Notes: generated from the sequence alone by a model not told the origin. A DNA stretch of 64,000 nt from Streptomyces cinereus (GCA_014647715.1 BMPS01000006.1:1-64000); one strand, 5' to 3'; positions 8,535 through 17,624 are shown, numbered from the stretch's first letter. Translations and numbers: made by a program.

Positions 8535-9052
8535 GTGCAACTCAAATCGACCATGGAAAAATTTGTCTTACATTGGGGCGAAATGGGCAATAAATGGGGC
8601 TAAACCGTACCGTTGCCCAGATTCATGCCTTGTTATTTTTGGCAGGCAAGCCGATGAATGCCGAAGAAATCCAAGAGACCTTAGGCGTGGCGCGTTCAAA
8701 TGTGAGCAATAGTATCAAGGAATTGCAGAGCTTAAATCTGGTACAAACGGTACATACGCTCGGTGATAGACGCGATTATTTCACCACGGGCACGGATGTG
8801 TGGGAATTGGCTAAGGTGATTGTCGAAGAACGCTATCGCCGAGAGCTTGCGCCGACGGTTGGATTCTTGGCAGATTTAATCAATGAGCCAGAATTTGCCA
8901 CAGAGAGCAAAGACGTACAGCAACGTATCAAAGACACCCACCAATTTGTCGATACGCTGACGAGTTGGGCGAACGAGATGCTAAAACTTTCGTCCACTAC
9001 GCTCAATCGTATCTTAAAGCTTGGGGCGACGATTCAGAAGTTTTTGAAATGA
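8535..9052 (+). pseudogene. GbsR/MarR-family transcriptional regulator, frameshifted near the N-terminus
   Basis: GTG 8535 (AAGG eight bases upstream) opens MQLKSTMEKFVLHWGEMG, then NKWG, and hits TAA at 8601-8603. The continuing conserved part LNRTVAQIHALLFLAGKPM is in another frame, entered from an ATG at 8594. Together they form a normal GbsR family protein of about 172 residues with a winged helix (EEIQETLGVARSNVSNSIKEL; LGDRRDYF as the wing). One base appears to be missing at the GGGG at 8596-8599. Either the gene is mutated, the assembly has an error, or translation restarts at 8594 to give 152 residues lacking the first helix. Its stop overlaps the next start (ATGA). Confidence 0.75.
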
Positions 9053-9486
9053 TGAGGTCTGACGGTATGGCTAAAGCGAATTGGTGGCGATTCATCAAAT
9101 TTTTTGGTAGTGGTGTATTGCTGAGTTTTTTGGTGATTGTGGTGTCATGTTTTGTTTTGGCTTATACCAAAATCATGGATATTACCATCATGCTATTACT
9201 GGCGATTGTCTGGTTACTGGTCGGTATTTTACCCACTTTTTTGACAGGGCTATGGTTAGTGGTCATACTCCACATTCGATATGTCAATTATATGGCGTTT
9301 TTTATGGGCAATCTGGTTTTAGCGATTTTATTTATTTTGGGTTTTATCCTGCTAACGAATAATTTATCGCTGCCCAATTTTATTGAGGTACTAAAAGTGG
9401 CTACTGTAATTATAGTGATGGGATGTATTTCAGGGCTAATAGCCATGTTAAGTGGTTTTTTTACCCTTAAACCACCCAAAAACTAA
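9049..9486 (+). CDS. Small integral membrane protein of unknown function
   Basis: 145 residues from ATG 9049, which overlaps the regulator stop as ATGA, so the two are translationally coupled. A longer frame reaching back to 8965 would run through the regulator gene and is not needed. Four hydrophobic helices are seen: about 15-37, 42-70 (possibly split), 77-103 and 115-140. The N-terminus is short and basic and the tail ends KPPKN. No known domain recognised. Its position between regulator and yfcH-like gene points to a role in the same response, but no function can be given. Confidence 0.75.
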   Translation: MMRSDGMAKANWWRFIKFFGSGVLLSFLVIVVSCFVLAYTKIMDITIMLLLAIVWLLVGILPTFLTGLWLVVILHIRYVNYMAFFMGNLVLAILFILGFILLTNNLSLPNFIEVLKVATVIIVMGCISGLIAMLSGFFTLKPPKN

Positions 9487-9503
9487 TATTTTTTACCCAT
9501 AAA

Positions 9504-9521
9504 TTTCAGTTTTGACAGAAA
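9504..9521. promoter_or_regulatory. Second operator-like palindrome, upstream of the yfcH-like gene
   Basis: TTTCAGTTTTGACAGAAA, matching the 8447 site at 16 of 18 bases and palindromic with one mismatch. It ends 14 bases before the yfcH-like ATG and directly abuts the AAGGAAA ribosome-binding site, so a bound protein would block transcription or translation start. Confidence 0.55.
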
Positions 9522-9535
9522 AAAGGAAATAAATC

Positions 9536-10471
9536 ATGAAAATACTTATCACAGGCGGTTCAGGATTTTTAGGCACAGCGTTAACACAATCGTTAAAAAC
9601 CCATGGCGTAAAAGGTGACACTGCGTCAGTCACTTGGGTATCTCGTTCTGTAGAAAAAGAGAAAAGCAAAAATATCGCAGACGACGTTATTAGCTATGAC
9701 GATCTTGCCAGCACCGATCAGACGTATGATGTCATCATCAATCTGGCGGGTGCGGGTATTGCCGACAGCCGTTGGACGGATGCCCGTAAGCAAGAATTCT
9801 TGGATAGCCGACTAAAACCCACACAAGCGGTAATTGACTATATTGAGCGAATCCACAACAAGCCAAAATTATTGATTAGCGGCTCAGCCATCGGTTGGTA
9901 CGGTATCCAAAAGGAAAACAACCCAACCGCGCTTGATGAAACCAGCCCCATGACAACAACCGACTTCGCTCACGAAATTTGTCAGGCATGGGAGCAGCTA
10001 GCTTTGACTGCCCAAGATGCTGTAACGGATGCTGTGCCAGTTGCGATTGTGCGTACAGGGATGGTGATTGCGCCCGAGGGGGGTATGGTTGGACGACTGA
10101 TTACCCCATTTAAAATGGGCACAGGTGGTAAGCTTGGCAATGGTCAGCAAATCATTAGCTGGATTAGCCGTACTGATTGGGTGCGTGCGGTGATTTTTAT
10201 CATTGAACAAAACCTGACTCACACCCTGCCCACTCAGCAAATTTATAATTTGACCAATCCAACGCCTATTAGCAATGCTGAATTTACCGATGCGATGGGC
10301 ACTTGGTTGCACCGCCCTACCCTGATGACCCTGCCCGCCTTTGTGGTCAAGACCATGTTTGGTGAAATGTCGACGTTACTGTTGGATGGGCAGCGCGTTG
10401 TGCCCACAGCGTTACTGGATCAAGGTTTTGAATTTAACGACTTGACCGTATTAGATGCTCTAAAAAGCTAA
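9536..10471 (+). CDS. YfcH-like (TIGR01777) NAD(P)-binding epimerase-family protein
   Basis: 311 residues. SDR-type Rossmann fold with GGSGFLG at 7-13. The family features are present: NLAGAGIADSRW, the RLKPTQAV segment, SGSAIGWYG, and the C-terminal region ending VVPTALLDQGFEF, all characteristic of the YfcH/SulA-like epimerase family (DUF1731 at the C-terminus). Reaction unknown. The ribosome-binding site AAGGAAA is strong. 18 bases separate it from the DCC gene, so these two form an operon, probably with the regulator and membrane protein upstream. Cytoplasmic. Confidence 0.9.
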   Translation: MKILITGGSGFLGTALTQSLKTHGVKGDTASVTWVSRSVEKEKSKNIADDVISYDDLASTDQTYDVIINLAGAGIADSRWTDARKQEFLDSRLKPTQAVIDYIERIHNKPKLLISGSAIGWYGIQKENNPTALDETSPMTTTDFAHEICQAWEQLALTAQDAVTDAVPVAIVRTGMVIAPEGGMVGRLITPFKMGTGGKLGNGQQIISWISRTDWVRAVIFIIEQNLTHTLPTQQIYNLTNPTPISNAEFTDAMGTWLHRPTLMTLPAFVVKTMFGEMSTLLLDGQRVVPTALLDQGFEFNDLTVLDALKS

Positions 10472-10489
10472 TCTTCGGAGACTGTTAAT

Positions 10490-10894
10490 ATGATTACCAT
10501 GTACTATGATGATACCTGCCCTGTCTGCCGTACTGAAGCCTTGCATATGGCAGAAAAAAAACCTAACGCCATTCGCATCGTTCCGATTGATGACGCACGA
10601 GATGAACTTGCCAAATTTGGTATTAGTGAAGATGAGGCGATGACTTATCTGTGTGTGCAAGATAAACAAGGGAACATCCAAAAAGGCATGGATGCTGTAC
10701 GACTGCTATACAAAACCGCACAACTGCCATTTGCAACCGTGTTTGAGTGGCCTGTGGTGAAACCAGCCAGTGATATGATTTACCCTATTTTTGCGCGACA
10801 TCGCAACCGTGTACCCAATTGGATGACCCAACTTGCCTATGGTAAAGTCGCAGCAGACTGCAAAGACGGTATGTGTAAAACTCGAGGCAAATAA
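10490..10894 (+). CDS. DCC-family (DUF393) thiol-disulfide oxidoreductase-like protein
   Basis: 134 residues. Starts MITMYYDDTCPVC, the family's DxxCPxC signature (Cys at 10 and 13), followed by the conserved RIVPIDDARDELAKFGI and a YPIFARHRNR segment. The DCC family has a thioredoxin-like fold; physiological partners are not defined. Cytoplasmic, no signal peptide. Ribosome-binding site GGAG before the ATG. DCC genes next to yfcH-like genes are common in gammaproteobacteria (family knowledge), which supports this as one functional unit. Confidence 0.85.
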   Translation: MITMYYDDTCPVCRTEALHMAEKKPNAIRIVPIDDARDELAKFGISEDEAMTYLCVQDKQGNIQKGMDAVRLLYKTAQLPFATVFEWPVVKPASDMIYPIFARHRNRVPNWMTQLAYGKVAADCKDGMCKTRGK

Positions 10895-11383
10895 ATGCCG
10901 TTTGGTTTAAATGGCGGTATGTACGCTCAATAATTCATGCACCCTCAATGATTTATTTATCATGGATAGCTTGACAATTTTTACTGGTCATTGGGCGTTA
11001 CAGTCATGATGGTGCAATCATGATTAGGCACAATGATTATTAGTTGCGATTACGAGTATCAAGTTATGTCTAATAATAATTTTGGGTACGTTGATAACCT
11101 TGTCACTAATTTTCAACTTACATTCTACAATTTTTTTACAGTTTGAGAAAAAATATCTAGATTTTTTAACAATTTTCATTTAATAATAGCAACTAATCAG
11201 GAAGATGAGATTGTTTGTATCATTTAAGACAATCTATTACGTTTAGCATAGCGGACTTGCTTCACCATATTCTGTCTACTGTTATTGTCACCCAATCCCT
11301 ATCTTCCTTGTCAGTTTTGACACTGATTGTTGAATTAATCATCAATGAGTTGTCTTTTTCATTCATTTACAAGGAGCGTTACC
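10895..11383. other. Spacer before yjcH-actP
   Basis: About 490 AT-rich bases, no credible gene. At 10893-10918 a hairpin (ATGCCG ... CGGTAT) without a T run may end the DCC transcript. TGTCAGTTTTGACA at 11310-11323 is a small palindrome that shares an 11-mer, CAGTTTTGACA, with the 9504 site. The leader probably also carries the promoter for acetate uptake, not identified with confidence. Confidence 0.4.
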
Positions 11384-11704
11384 ATGGATGAGGCACAAAT
11401 TCAGCGCGTCATGAATCATCCTGAATTCCAAAGCATGGCAAAGAAAAAAACTAGCCTAGGTCTTATTTTTACCATTATCACGCTAGTTTTTTGGTTCGGT
11501 TATTTGCTACTCGTGGGATTTAACCCAAGCATGTTTGCAAAACCAGTTTCCGCAGGTTCGATGACGCCTGTAGGTTTTTATATTGTCGTAGCTTTCATCA
11601 TTTTTGTACCACTCATCACTTGGATATATGTCAAAAAAGCAAACGGCGAATTTGACACGATGACTCGTAAAGTCATCGATGATATCAACAGTGGTAAAGT
11701 TTAA
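11384..11704 (+). CDS. yjcH: DUF485 membrane protein YjcH
   Basis: 106 residues from ATG 11384, chosen because AAGGAG (11371-11376) precedes it; a frame from 11345 would add a poor N-terminal extension. Typical DUF485: cytoplasmic start with QRVMNHPEFQSMAKKK, two membrane helices (about 22-45 and 60-82), and a TWIYVKKANGEFD segment near the end. It is co-encoded with the acetate permease ActP in proteobacteria and lies 100 bases before actP here. Role is likely support of ActP; biochemistry is not established. Confidence 0.9.
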   Translation: MDEAQIQRVMNHPEFQSMAKKKTSLGLIFTIITLVFWFGYLLLVGFNPSMFAKPVSAGSMTPVGFYIVVAFIIFVPLITWIYVKKANGEFDTMTRKVIDDINSGKV

Positions 11705-11759
11705 CTACACAGGGATTGTGTTGGGTTTTCATTTGTAAAATTGTGGGGCTGATAATCAT

Positions 11760-11794
11760 TTTGACATCAGTTCTGACATCAGTTTTGACACCAT
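11760..11794 (+). repeat. 12-bp tandem repeat, three copies, in front of actP
   Basis: Copies end at about 11770, 11782 and 11794 with the core TTYTGACATCAG; the third drifts to TTTTGACACCAT. The last copy runs into the actP ribosome-binding site. A similar 12-bp unit recurs in reverse orientation at 59241-59276. Confidence 0.65.
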
Positions 11795-11804
11795 GGAGGG
11801 TGGT

Positions 11805-13544
11805 ATGTTACAACAACAGTATAATGGCGTGGCTGTTAAAGGCCTTAGCAAGCGTATCGGTAAGCTCTCTAGAGCCGCAAGCTTGACGCTAATGGGTCTA
11901 ATGGCACAGATGCCAGCATGGGCAGCGGGCGCCCTTGAAGGCGAAGTAAAAAAACAACCGCTGAATATTTCAGCCATTATCATGTTCTTGATTTTCGTTT
12001 TGGCAACACTTGGTATTACTTACTGGGCGTCAAAACAAAACAAAACCGCTAGCGACTTTTATACCGCGGGCGGCGGTATCTCAGGTACCAAAAACGGGAT
12101 TGCCATTGCCGGGGACTATATGTCAGCGGTAACCTTTTTGGGGTTATCGAGTATGATTTTTACCGTCGGTTATGATGGCATGATTTATACGCTAGCCTTC
12201 TTGATTGGCTGGCCAATTATTTTATTCTTAATTGCTGAACGTTTGCGTAACTTGGGCAAATTTACTTTTGCCGATGTGGCATCTTATCGTTTTTCCCAAA
12301 CCCCTGTACGTATTTTTGCTGCATCCGGTACCTTGGTCGTCGTTGCGCTCTACCTAGTCGCGCAGATGGTCGGCGCGGGTAAACTAATTGAGTTATTATT
12401 TGGTTTGGACTATATCTATGCTGTACTAATCGTGGGTATTTTGATGATGATTTATGTACTATTTGGCGGTATGCTAGCCACCACTTGGGTACAGATTATC
12501 AAAGCTATTTTGCTGATGTCAGGTGCGACTTTCATGGCATTTATGGTGATGAGCCATGTTGGTTTTAGTTTTGACAAATTATTTAAGTCAGCAGTGGCGA
12601 TTCATGATAAGCATGAAGCGATTTTGTCGCCTGGTAAATTGGTTAATAATCCCATTGAATCTATCTCATTAGGTTTGGGTCTATTGTTTGGTACAGCAGG
12701 TTTACCACACGTATTGATGCGTTTCTTTACGGTGCCAGATGCCAAACAAGCCCGTAAATCGGTACTGGTTGCCGCTAGCTGTATTGCTTACGTGTATTTT
12801 ATGATCGTTCTTATTGGTTTGGGTGCTATCGTTATCCTAGCTGAACATCCAGATTATTTCACGACTGTGGTTAAAGATGGCGTAAGCTCACAAGCACTCA
12901 TCGGTGGTGCCAACATGGCAGCGATTCACTTGTCCCATGCCGTGGGTGGTAACCTATTCTTAGGCTTTATCTCGGCGGTTGCTTTCGCGACTATCCTAGC
13001 GGTTGTGGCAGGTTTGACTTTATCAGGCGCTTCAGCGGTCAGCCATGACTTGTATGCTAGTGTTATCAGAAAAGGTCAAGCGAGACCTGAAGAAGAGATG
13101 CGTGCATCAAAAATTACCGTGGTTGCGTTAAGTTTATTGTCAATCGTGACCGGTATTATCTTTGAAAACCAAAACCTTGCGTTCATTGCAAGTTTGGTAT
13201 TTGCGGTCGCGGCATCGGCTAACTTCCCGATTCTTTTCTTAGCGATGTTTTGGCGTGGTCTAACCACTCGTGGTGCGGTCATCGGTGGGTTTGCAGGCTT
13301 AGCAGTCGCAGTGTTACTGATTATCTTAGGACCTGCGGTTTGGGTAGATATCATGAAACACGAATCACCGGCTTTCCCATACAAAAACGTGGCGTTATTT
13401 AGTATGCCTGTGACCTTCATTCTAGCGTGGATTGCATCTATCACTGACAACTCACCACGCGCTGAGTTAGATAGAAAAGGCTTTGATGCACAGTATGTAC
13501 GTTCATTAACCGGTATCGGTGCGTCAGGTGCATCTGACCACTAA
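11805..13544 (+). CDS. actP: Cation/acetate symporter ActP
   Basis: 579 residues from ATG 11805, which has GGAGGG at 11795-11800; an ATG at 11793 overlaps that site and is rejected. Sodium:solute symporter family, inner membrane, takes up acetate and other short carboxylates. An N-terminal signal-like segment ends MPAWAAG, followed by the ActP-type first helix and [20 protein letters not shown], then 12 further helices. SSS signature residues appear in [18 protein letters not shown]. Partner of yjcH upstream. Slightly longer than E. coli ActP (549) because of the N-terminus. Followed by a strong terminator. Confidence 0.95.
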   Translation: MLQQQYNGVAVKGLSKRIGKLSRAASLTLMGLMAQMPAWAAGALEGEVKKQPLNISAIIMFLIFVLATLGITYWASKQNKTASDFYTAGGGISGTKNGIAIAGDYMSAVTFLGLSSMIFTVGYDGMIYTLAFLIGWPIILFLIAERLRNLGKFTFADVASYRFSQTPVRIFAASGTLVVVALYLVAQMVGAGKLIELLFGLDYIYAVLIVGILMMIYVLFGGMLATTWVQIIKAILLMSGATFMAFMVMSHVGFSFDKLFKSAVAIHDKHEAILSPGKLVNNPIESISLGLGLLFGTAGLPHVLMRFFTVPDAKQARKSVLVAASCIAYVYFMIVLIGLGAIVILAEHPDYFTTVVKDGVSSQALIGGANMAAIHLSHAVGGNLFLGFISAVAFATILAVVAGLTLSGASAVSHDLYASVIRKGQARPEEEMRASKITVVALSLLSIVTGIIFENQNLAFIASLVFAVAASANFPILFLAMFWRGLTTRGAVIGGFAGLAVAVLLIILGPAVWVDIMKHESPAFPYKNVALFSMPVTFILAWIASITDNSPRAELDRKGFDAQYVRSLTGIGASGASDH

Positions 13545-13560
13545 TCCAATATTCAATAAC

Positions 13561-13592
13561 AAATACCGCTTGCAATAAGCGGTATTTTTTTT
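13561..13592 (+). terminator. Rho-independent terminator after actP
   Basis: AAATACCGCTT pairs perfectly with AAGCGGTATTT around GCAAT, followed by a T run. It may also serve the converging nucleotidase gene. Confidence 0.9.
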
Positions 13593-13620
13593 ATGGGGTT
13601 TTTTATAAAACCTATAAATT

Positions 13621-14640
13621 TTAGGCTTGATGAATCTCAACAAGGTTTTGGGTTGTCGTGGCATCAGTTTGTTTGACATACAATTTTGATTTTGAGTTAT
13701 AAGGCACTAGCCCTGAAGGTACTACGCCTTTAGCAGATTCGTAATTATGAATGGAGTCATCGAAGAAAATATGCGGGGCAAAGGTTTGCAGTACATGGCG
13801 TTTATCTAAGCCACCTAAAAAGAACGCCAGATCCACATTGACGCCCCAATTACGTAATGTCTTAATCGCGCGCAAATCAGCAGGGGCATTGCGCGCGGTC
13901 ACCAGTGCAATTTGAATCGGTGGATGCTTGATTTTAGCAGGCAGGCGTTTTTGTAGTTTAGAGAGTTTGATTAAAAAATCCGCATACGGGCCTTTATTCA
14001 TCGGCACATCACTCATTTTGGCTTCATAATCATGAAACGCTTTGAGTCCTTGCTGGCGCGACAATAGCTCCCCTGCTTCATCAAATAACACGGCATCGCC
14101 ATCAAATGCAATGCGTAGCTGATTGGTATCTAGCTCTTTCATATCAATGGGCGGCGCATCCAAAATTGCGCAGGCACACACGCCTGCATCGGTGACTTGC
14201 TGGGCATCGTCATGATTGGTGGTCAAAAACAAATCCACCTTAAAATCCGCCACATAATCCGCCACCCCTTCGCCTGAGGTAAATGCCGAGCGACTAATCG
14301 GTAGTCCATGACTACGCAGCGCATTTAATACTTGAATACCGGTATCTGGGCTGTTTTTTGACATAATCACCACTTCAACCATGGGCGCAGCTATGCCCTC
14401 ACCCTTGTCATCGGTTGGACAATGGTTGTTGAGATTGAGTAAGGCTTTGATAAGCGGATAACCCGTCCCGGTTTGCAAGGGATCATTTTCGCGTTCAATC
14501 ATATAGCTGCGAAATTTATCAATCGCCGTTTCTGGATCTTGGGCTATCGCTTGTTGAAAAAACCGCTCAGACTCTGATAGGTCAAACAATGCCGTGGCAG
14601 AGACCGCCACAATTAATGTATTGGAAAAATCAACTGACAT
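13621..14640 (-). CDS. 5'-nucleotidase (NT5C1 family)
   Basis: 339 residues from ATG 14640, preceded by AAGGG at 7 bases; a frame from 14682 adds 14 residues with no ribosome site. Resembles cytosolic 5'-nucleotidase I-type proteins of bacteria: LIVAVSATALFDLSESERFF at the start, an RIAFDGDAVLFD motif (haloacid-dehalogenase-like acidic pair, about 193-200), SKNSPDTGIQVLNAL, TARNAPADLRAIKTLR and IFFDDSIHNYE. It should dephosphorylate nucleoside monophosphates in the cytoplasm. Monocistronic, between actP and thrS. Family assignment is good, substrate preference unknown. Confidence 0.82.
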   Translation of the reverse strand: MSVDFSNTLIVAVSATALFDLSESERFFQQAIAQDPETAIDKFRSYMIERENDPLQTGTGYPLIKALLNLNNHCPTDDKGEGIAAPMVEVVIMSKNSPDTGIQVLNALRSHGLPISRSAFTSGEGVADYVADFKVDLFLTTNHDDAQQVTDAGVCACAILDAPPIDMKELDTNQLRIAFDGDAVLFDEAGELLSRQQGLKAFHDYEAKMSDVPMNKGPYADFLIKLSKLQKRLPAKIKHPPIQIALVTARNAPADLRAIKTLRNWGVNVDLAFFLGGLDKRHVLQTFAPHIFFDDSIHNYESAKGVVPSGLVPYNSKSKLYVKQTDATTTQNLVEIHQA

Positions 14641-14890
14641 AAAAATGCCCTTAATCAATCGTGTTGTTATGAAGCATAGCACTCACTATTCTGTAGTTAT
14701 ATAAGTTTTGCCACGGGTAATCTAGATTATTCCTGTAACTTGTTCGGGTAAAGACGCACAGCTTAGTGTCAAGACACCCAGCCAAATTGTAGCTACCAAG
14801 CATTGGCTGTCGTGTATTGTAGTGTTTCTTACACGGATATCATGAGCTGCCTCAGTTTCTGCCATAACTGCAAGCAATTTTATCAGCAAG

Positions 14891-14919
14891 TTGGTTTCAT
14901 CACCGCAATTTGCTATAAT
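14891..14919 (+). promoter_or_regulatory. Promoter of thrS
   Basis: TTGGTT (14891-14896), 17-base spacer, TATAAT (14914-14919), with TGC directly before the -10 (extended -10). Predicted start near 14926 gives a leader of about 160 bases. Confidence 0.75.
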
Positions 14920-15037
14920 ATCTTGTTTACGCTTTTTGCAAAGCGACGAATTCATGGGATTGTAATGCCTATCGAGACACGGTAAGTCTGGATGAGCAGA
15001 GTTTTTCCCTTTTTTTATTCCCATCTCTCACGGTTAC

Positions 15038-15058
15038 ATGACCGATAGTAACGGTCAT
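15038..15058 (+). promoter_or_regulatory. tRNA-Thr anticodon-arm mimic in the thrS leader (translational operator)
   Basis: ATGACCG and CGGTCAT form a perfect 7-bp stem around a 7-base loop ATAGTAA. Read as an anticodon loop it has U33, anticodon A34-G35-U36 and A37. G35 and U36 are the identity bases of tRNA-Thr. The hairpin ends 17 bases before the thrS ribosome-binding site. In E. coli, ThrRS represses its own mRNA by binding such a hairpin. The match is seen directly; repression is inferred. Confidence 0.65.
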
Positions 15059-15085
15059 CACTGCCAAAGGACAACAGGAGCAATT

Positions 15086-17014
15086 ATGGTAGCCATTACC
15101 TTACCAAACGGCGATATTAAACAATTTGATGGGCAAACGTCAGTCATGGAAGTGGCGCAAAGCATCGGTGCAGGGCTTGCCAAAGCCACCGTTGCAGGAC
15201 GTGTCAACGGCAAATTAGTTGATGCGTGTGACCCGATTAGCGAAGACGCCAGCGTTCAAATCATCACGCCAAAAGACGAGGAAGGTGTGGAAATCATTCG
15301 CCACTCGACCGCTCACTTACTGGGTCATGCTGTCAAACAGCTGTATCCTGAGGTGAAGATGGTTATCGGTCCTGTGATTGAAGAGGGTTTTTATTACGAT
15401 ATCTACAGCGAGCGCCCGTTTACCCCAGAAGACATGGAAAAAATCGAAGCGCGCATGACGCAATTGATTAACCAAGATTACGATGTTATCAAAAAAATGA
15501 CACCGCGTGATGAGGTTATCAAAGTATTCCAAGACCGTGGCGAGACTTATAAATTACGTCTTATCGAAGATATGCCGAATGAAACTCAAATGGGTTTATA
15601 CTATCACCAAGAATACGTCGATATGTGCCGTGGACCTCACGTGCCCAATACCCGTTTCCTAAAAGCCTTTAAACTCACCAAAATGAGTGGTGCCTACTGG
15701 CGCGGTGATGCCAAAAATGAGCAACTACAACGTATTTACGGTACCGCTTGGGCAGATAAAAAAGACCTAAAAGCTTATATTCAGCGTATCGAAGAAGCGG
15801 AAAAACGCGACCATCGTAAAATCGGTAAAGCGCTTGATTTATTTCATATGCAAGAAGAAGCGCCTGGTATGGTGTTTTGGCATCCCAATGGCTGGACGAT
15901 GTGGCAAGTACTTGAGCAGTATATGCGCAAAGTACAAAAAGATAACGGCTATCTTGAAATCAAAACCCCGCAAATTGTCGATAGAAGCCTATGGGAAAAA
16001 TCAGGTCACTGGGAAAATTATGGCGACATGATGTTCACTACCCACAGTGAAAAACGTGACTATGCGATTAAGCCGATGAACTGCCCGTGTCACGTGCAAG
16101 TGTTCAATCAAGGGTTAAAATCTTACCGTGACTTGCCATTGCGTCTTGCTGAGTTTGGCTCATGCCACCGTAATGAGCCGTCAGGTTCGCTCCATGGCAT
16201 CATGCGGGTGCGTGGCTTTACCCAAGATGACGCCCATATTTTTTGTAGTAATGAGCAAATCAAACAAGAAGCCCAAGACTTTATCAAGCTTACCCTTGAT
16301 GTGTATAAAGACTTTGGTTTTGATGACGTGCAAATGAAACTCTCGACTCGTCCAGAAAAACGGGTCGGTGCTGACGAACTGTGGGACTTGGCAGAAAAAG
16401 ACTTAGCAGACGCGTTGGATAATGCAGGGCTTGACTGGCAGTATCTGCCAGGTGAAGGCGCATTTTATGGACCAAAAATCGAGTTTAGCCTTAAAGACTG
16501 TCTTGGTCGCGTATGGCAATGCGGTACACTGCAGCTTGACTTTAACCTGCCAGAACGACTAAGTGCGGAGTTTGTCAATGAGCAAGGCGAACGTGAGCGC
16601 CCTGTGATGCTACACCGTGCGATTTTGGGGTCATTTGAACGCTTTATCGGTATGCTCATTGAGCATTACGCGGGCTGGATGCCAGTCTGGCTTGCACCGC
16701 AGCAAGTTGTGGTGATGAATATTACCGACAACCAAGCGCCAGCCTGTCAAAAAGTCGCCGAACAATTGAATCAAGCCGGACTTCGTGTGATCACCGATTT
16801 GCGTAATGAGAAAATTGGCTTTAAAATTAGAGAACGCACCCTTGAACGTATTCCTTATATGATTGTCATGGGTGATAAAGAAGTAGAAAGCAACCAAGTT
16901 AACGTCCGTACTCGTGAAGGTGACAACCTTGGCGTGATGAGTATCGATGCCTTTATCGACTTGGTTAATCAAGCGACCGCCCAAAAAGGGCGTGTCAAAT
17001 CAAAAACAGCGTAG
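15086..17014 (+). CDS. thrS: Threonyl-tRNA synthetase
   Basis: 642 residues, the same length as E. coli ThrRS, from ATG 15086 behind AGGAG (15076-15080). Charges tRNA-Thr in the cytoplasm. N-terminal TGS domain ([10 protein letters not shown]...), second additional domain with [17 protein letters not shown] (editing HxxxH) and CRGPHVPNT, class II core with [10 protein letters not shown] (zinc Cys), motif 2 [17 protein letters not shown], motif 3 region [19 protein letters not shown], and the anticodon-binding domain from about 540. Operon with infC, whose start lies 11 bases after the stop. Leader carries a probable autoregulatory operator. Confidence 0.97.
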   Translation: MVAITLPNGDIKQFDGQTSVMEVAQSIGAGLAKATVAGRVNGKLVDACDPISEDASVQIITPKDEEGVEIIRHSTAHLLGHAVKQLYPEVKMVIGPVIEEGFYYDIYSERPFTPEDMEKIEARMTQLINQDYDVIKKMTPRDEVIKVFQDRGETYKLRLIEDMPNETQMGLYYHQEYVDMCRGPHVPNTRFLKAFKLTKMSGAYWRGDAKNEQLQRIYGTAWADKKDLKAYIQRIEEAEKRDHRKIGKALDLFHMQEEAPGMVFWHPNGWTMWQVLEQYMRKVQKDNGYLEIKTPQIVDRSLWEKSGHWENYGDMMFTTHSEKRDYAIKPMNCPCHVQVFNQGLKSYRDLPLRLAEFGSCHRNEPSGSLHGIMRVRGFTQDDAHIFCSNEQIKQEAQDFIKLTLDVYKDFGFDDVQMKLSTRPEKRVGADELWDLAEKDLADALDNAGLDWQYLPGEGAFYGPKIEFSLKDCLGRVWQCGTLQLDFNLPERLSAEFVNEQGERERPVMLHRAILGSFERFIGMLIEHYAGWMPVWLAPQQVVVMNITDNQAPACQKVAEQLNQAGLRVITDLRNEKIGFKIRERTLERIPYMIVMGDKEVESNQVNVRTREGDNLGVMSIDAFIDLVNQATAQKGRVKSKTA

Positions 17015-17025
17015 GAGTAAGTATT

Positions 17026-17547
17026 ATTAAGAGTTCAAACCGATTAGACATCAACGAGGAAATTCGTGCCAAAGAGGTACGCTTAGTCAAAGAAGACGGC
17101 GAACAAGTTGGTGTTGTGGATATAAAAACGGCTTTGCAGGCCGCCCGTGATGCTGAGTTGGATTTGGTCGAGATAGTACCAGACGCTCAGCCTCCTGTTG
17201 CCAAAGTGATGGACTACAGAAAATATCTGTACGACCAAAAACAAAAAGCCAAAGAAGCCAAAAAGAACCAAAAACAAACGCAGCTTAAAGAAATCAAATT
17301 GCGTCCTGGTACGGAAGAAGCCGACTACCAAGTCAAACTTCGTAAAATCCGTGAGTTTTTGGAAGACCAAGACAAAGTCAAAGTCACCATTCGCTTCCGT
17401 GGTCGTGAGATGGCTCACCAACAAATTGGCTTGCAGCAGCTTGAAAAAGTCATTGCCGATACGACCGATGTTGCCAATGTTGAACAACAACCAAAAGTTG
17501 AAGGTCGTCAAATGGGTATGCTACTTGGACCTACCAAGAAAAAATAA
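17026..17547 (+). CDS. infC: Translation initiation factor IF-3, ATT start
   Basis: 173 residues. IF-3 binds the 30S subunit and proofreads initiation. The N-domain ([23 protein letters not shown]), linker ([14 protein letters not shown]) and C-domain ([44 protein letters not shown]) are complete. No ATG or GTG exists upstream of the N-domain; the frame starts at ATT 17026, followed by AAG, with AGGAG (17013-17017) 8 bases before. E. coli infC also starts ATT-AAA, a rare codon that lets IF-3 repress its own synthesis. A first ATT at 17023 is less well spaced. rpmI and rplT do not follow, unlike in most relatives. Confidence 0.95.
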   Translation: MKSSNRLDINEEIRAKEVRLVKEDGEQVGVVDIKTALQAARDAELDLVEIVPDAQPPVAKVMDYRKYLYDQKQKAKEAKKNQKQTQLKEIKLRPGTEEADYQVKLRKIREFLEDQDKVKVTIRFRGREMAHQQIGLQQLEKVIADTTDVANVEQQPKVEGRQMGMLLGPTKKK

Positions 17548-17567
17548 TGAGCAAACCCTAATCGATA

Positions 17568-17599
17568 AAAAAACCACATCAACCTATGTGGTTTTTTTT
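17568..17599. terminator. Terminator between infC and the GNAT gene
   Basis: AAAACCACAT pairs with ATGTGGTTTT around CAACCT, with T runs on the plus strand and A runs before it, so it can end transcripts from both sides. Confidence 0.85.
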
Positions 17600-17624
17600 G
17601 GCGTATTGACCGATTGATAAAAAT

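Larger units (their letters stand above)
14641..15085. other. Nucleotidase-thrS spacer with thrS leader
   Basis: About 445 bases. Nothing recognisable as a gene in 14641-14890. From 14891 it holds the thrS promoter, then a leader of about 160 bases with a small hairpin CGCTTT-TTGC-AAAGCG (14930-14945), a weak stem at 14954-14972 whose loop contains TTGTAA, and the anticodon-like hairpin at 15038-15058. Confidence 0.6.

Noticed and set aside
8590-8603. Programmed -1 frameshift in the GbsR-type gene
   Set aside because: The sequence AAATGGGGCTAAAC does not form an X-XXY-YYZ slippery site in the right frame and no downstream pseudoknot is evident. A one-base deletion, read error or restart is simpler.
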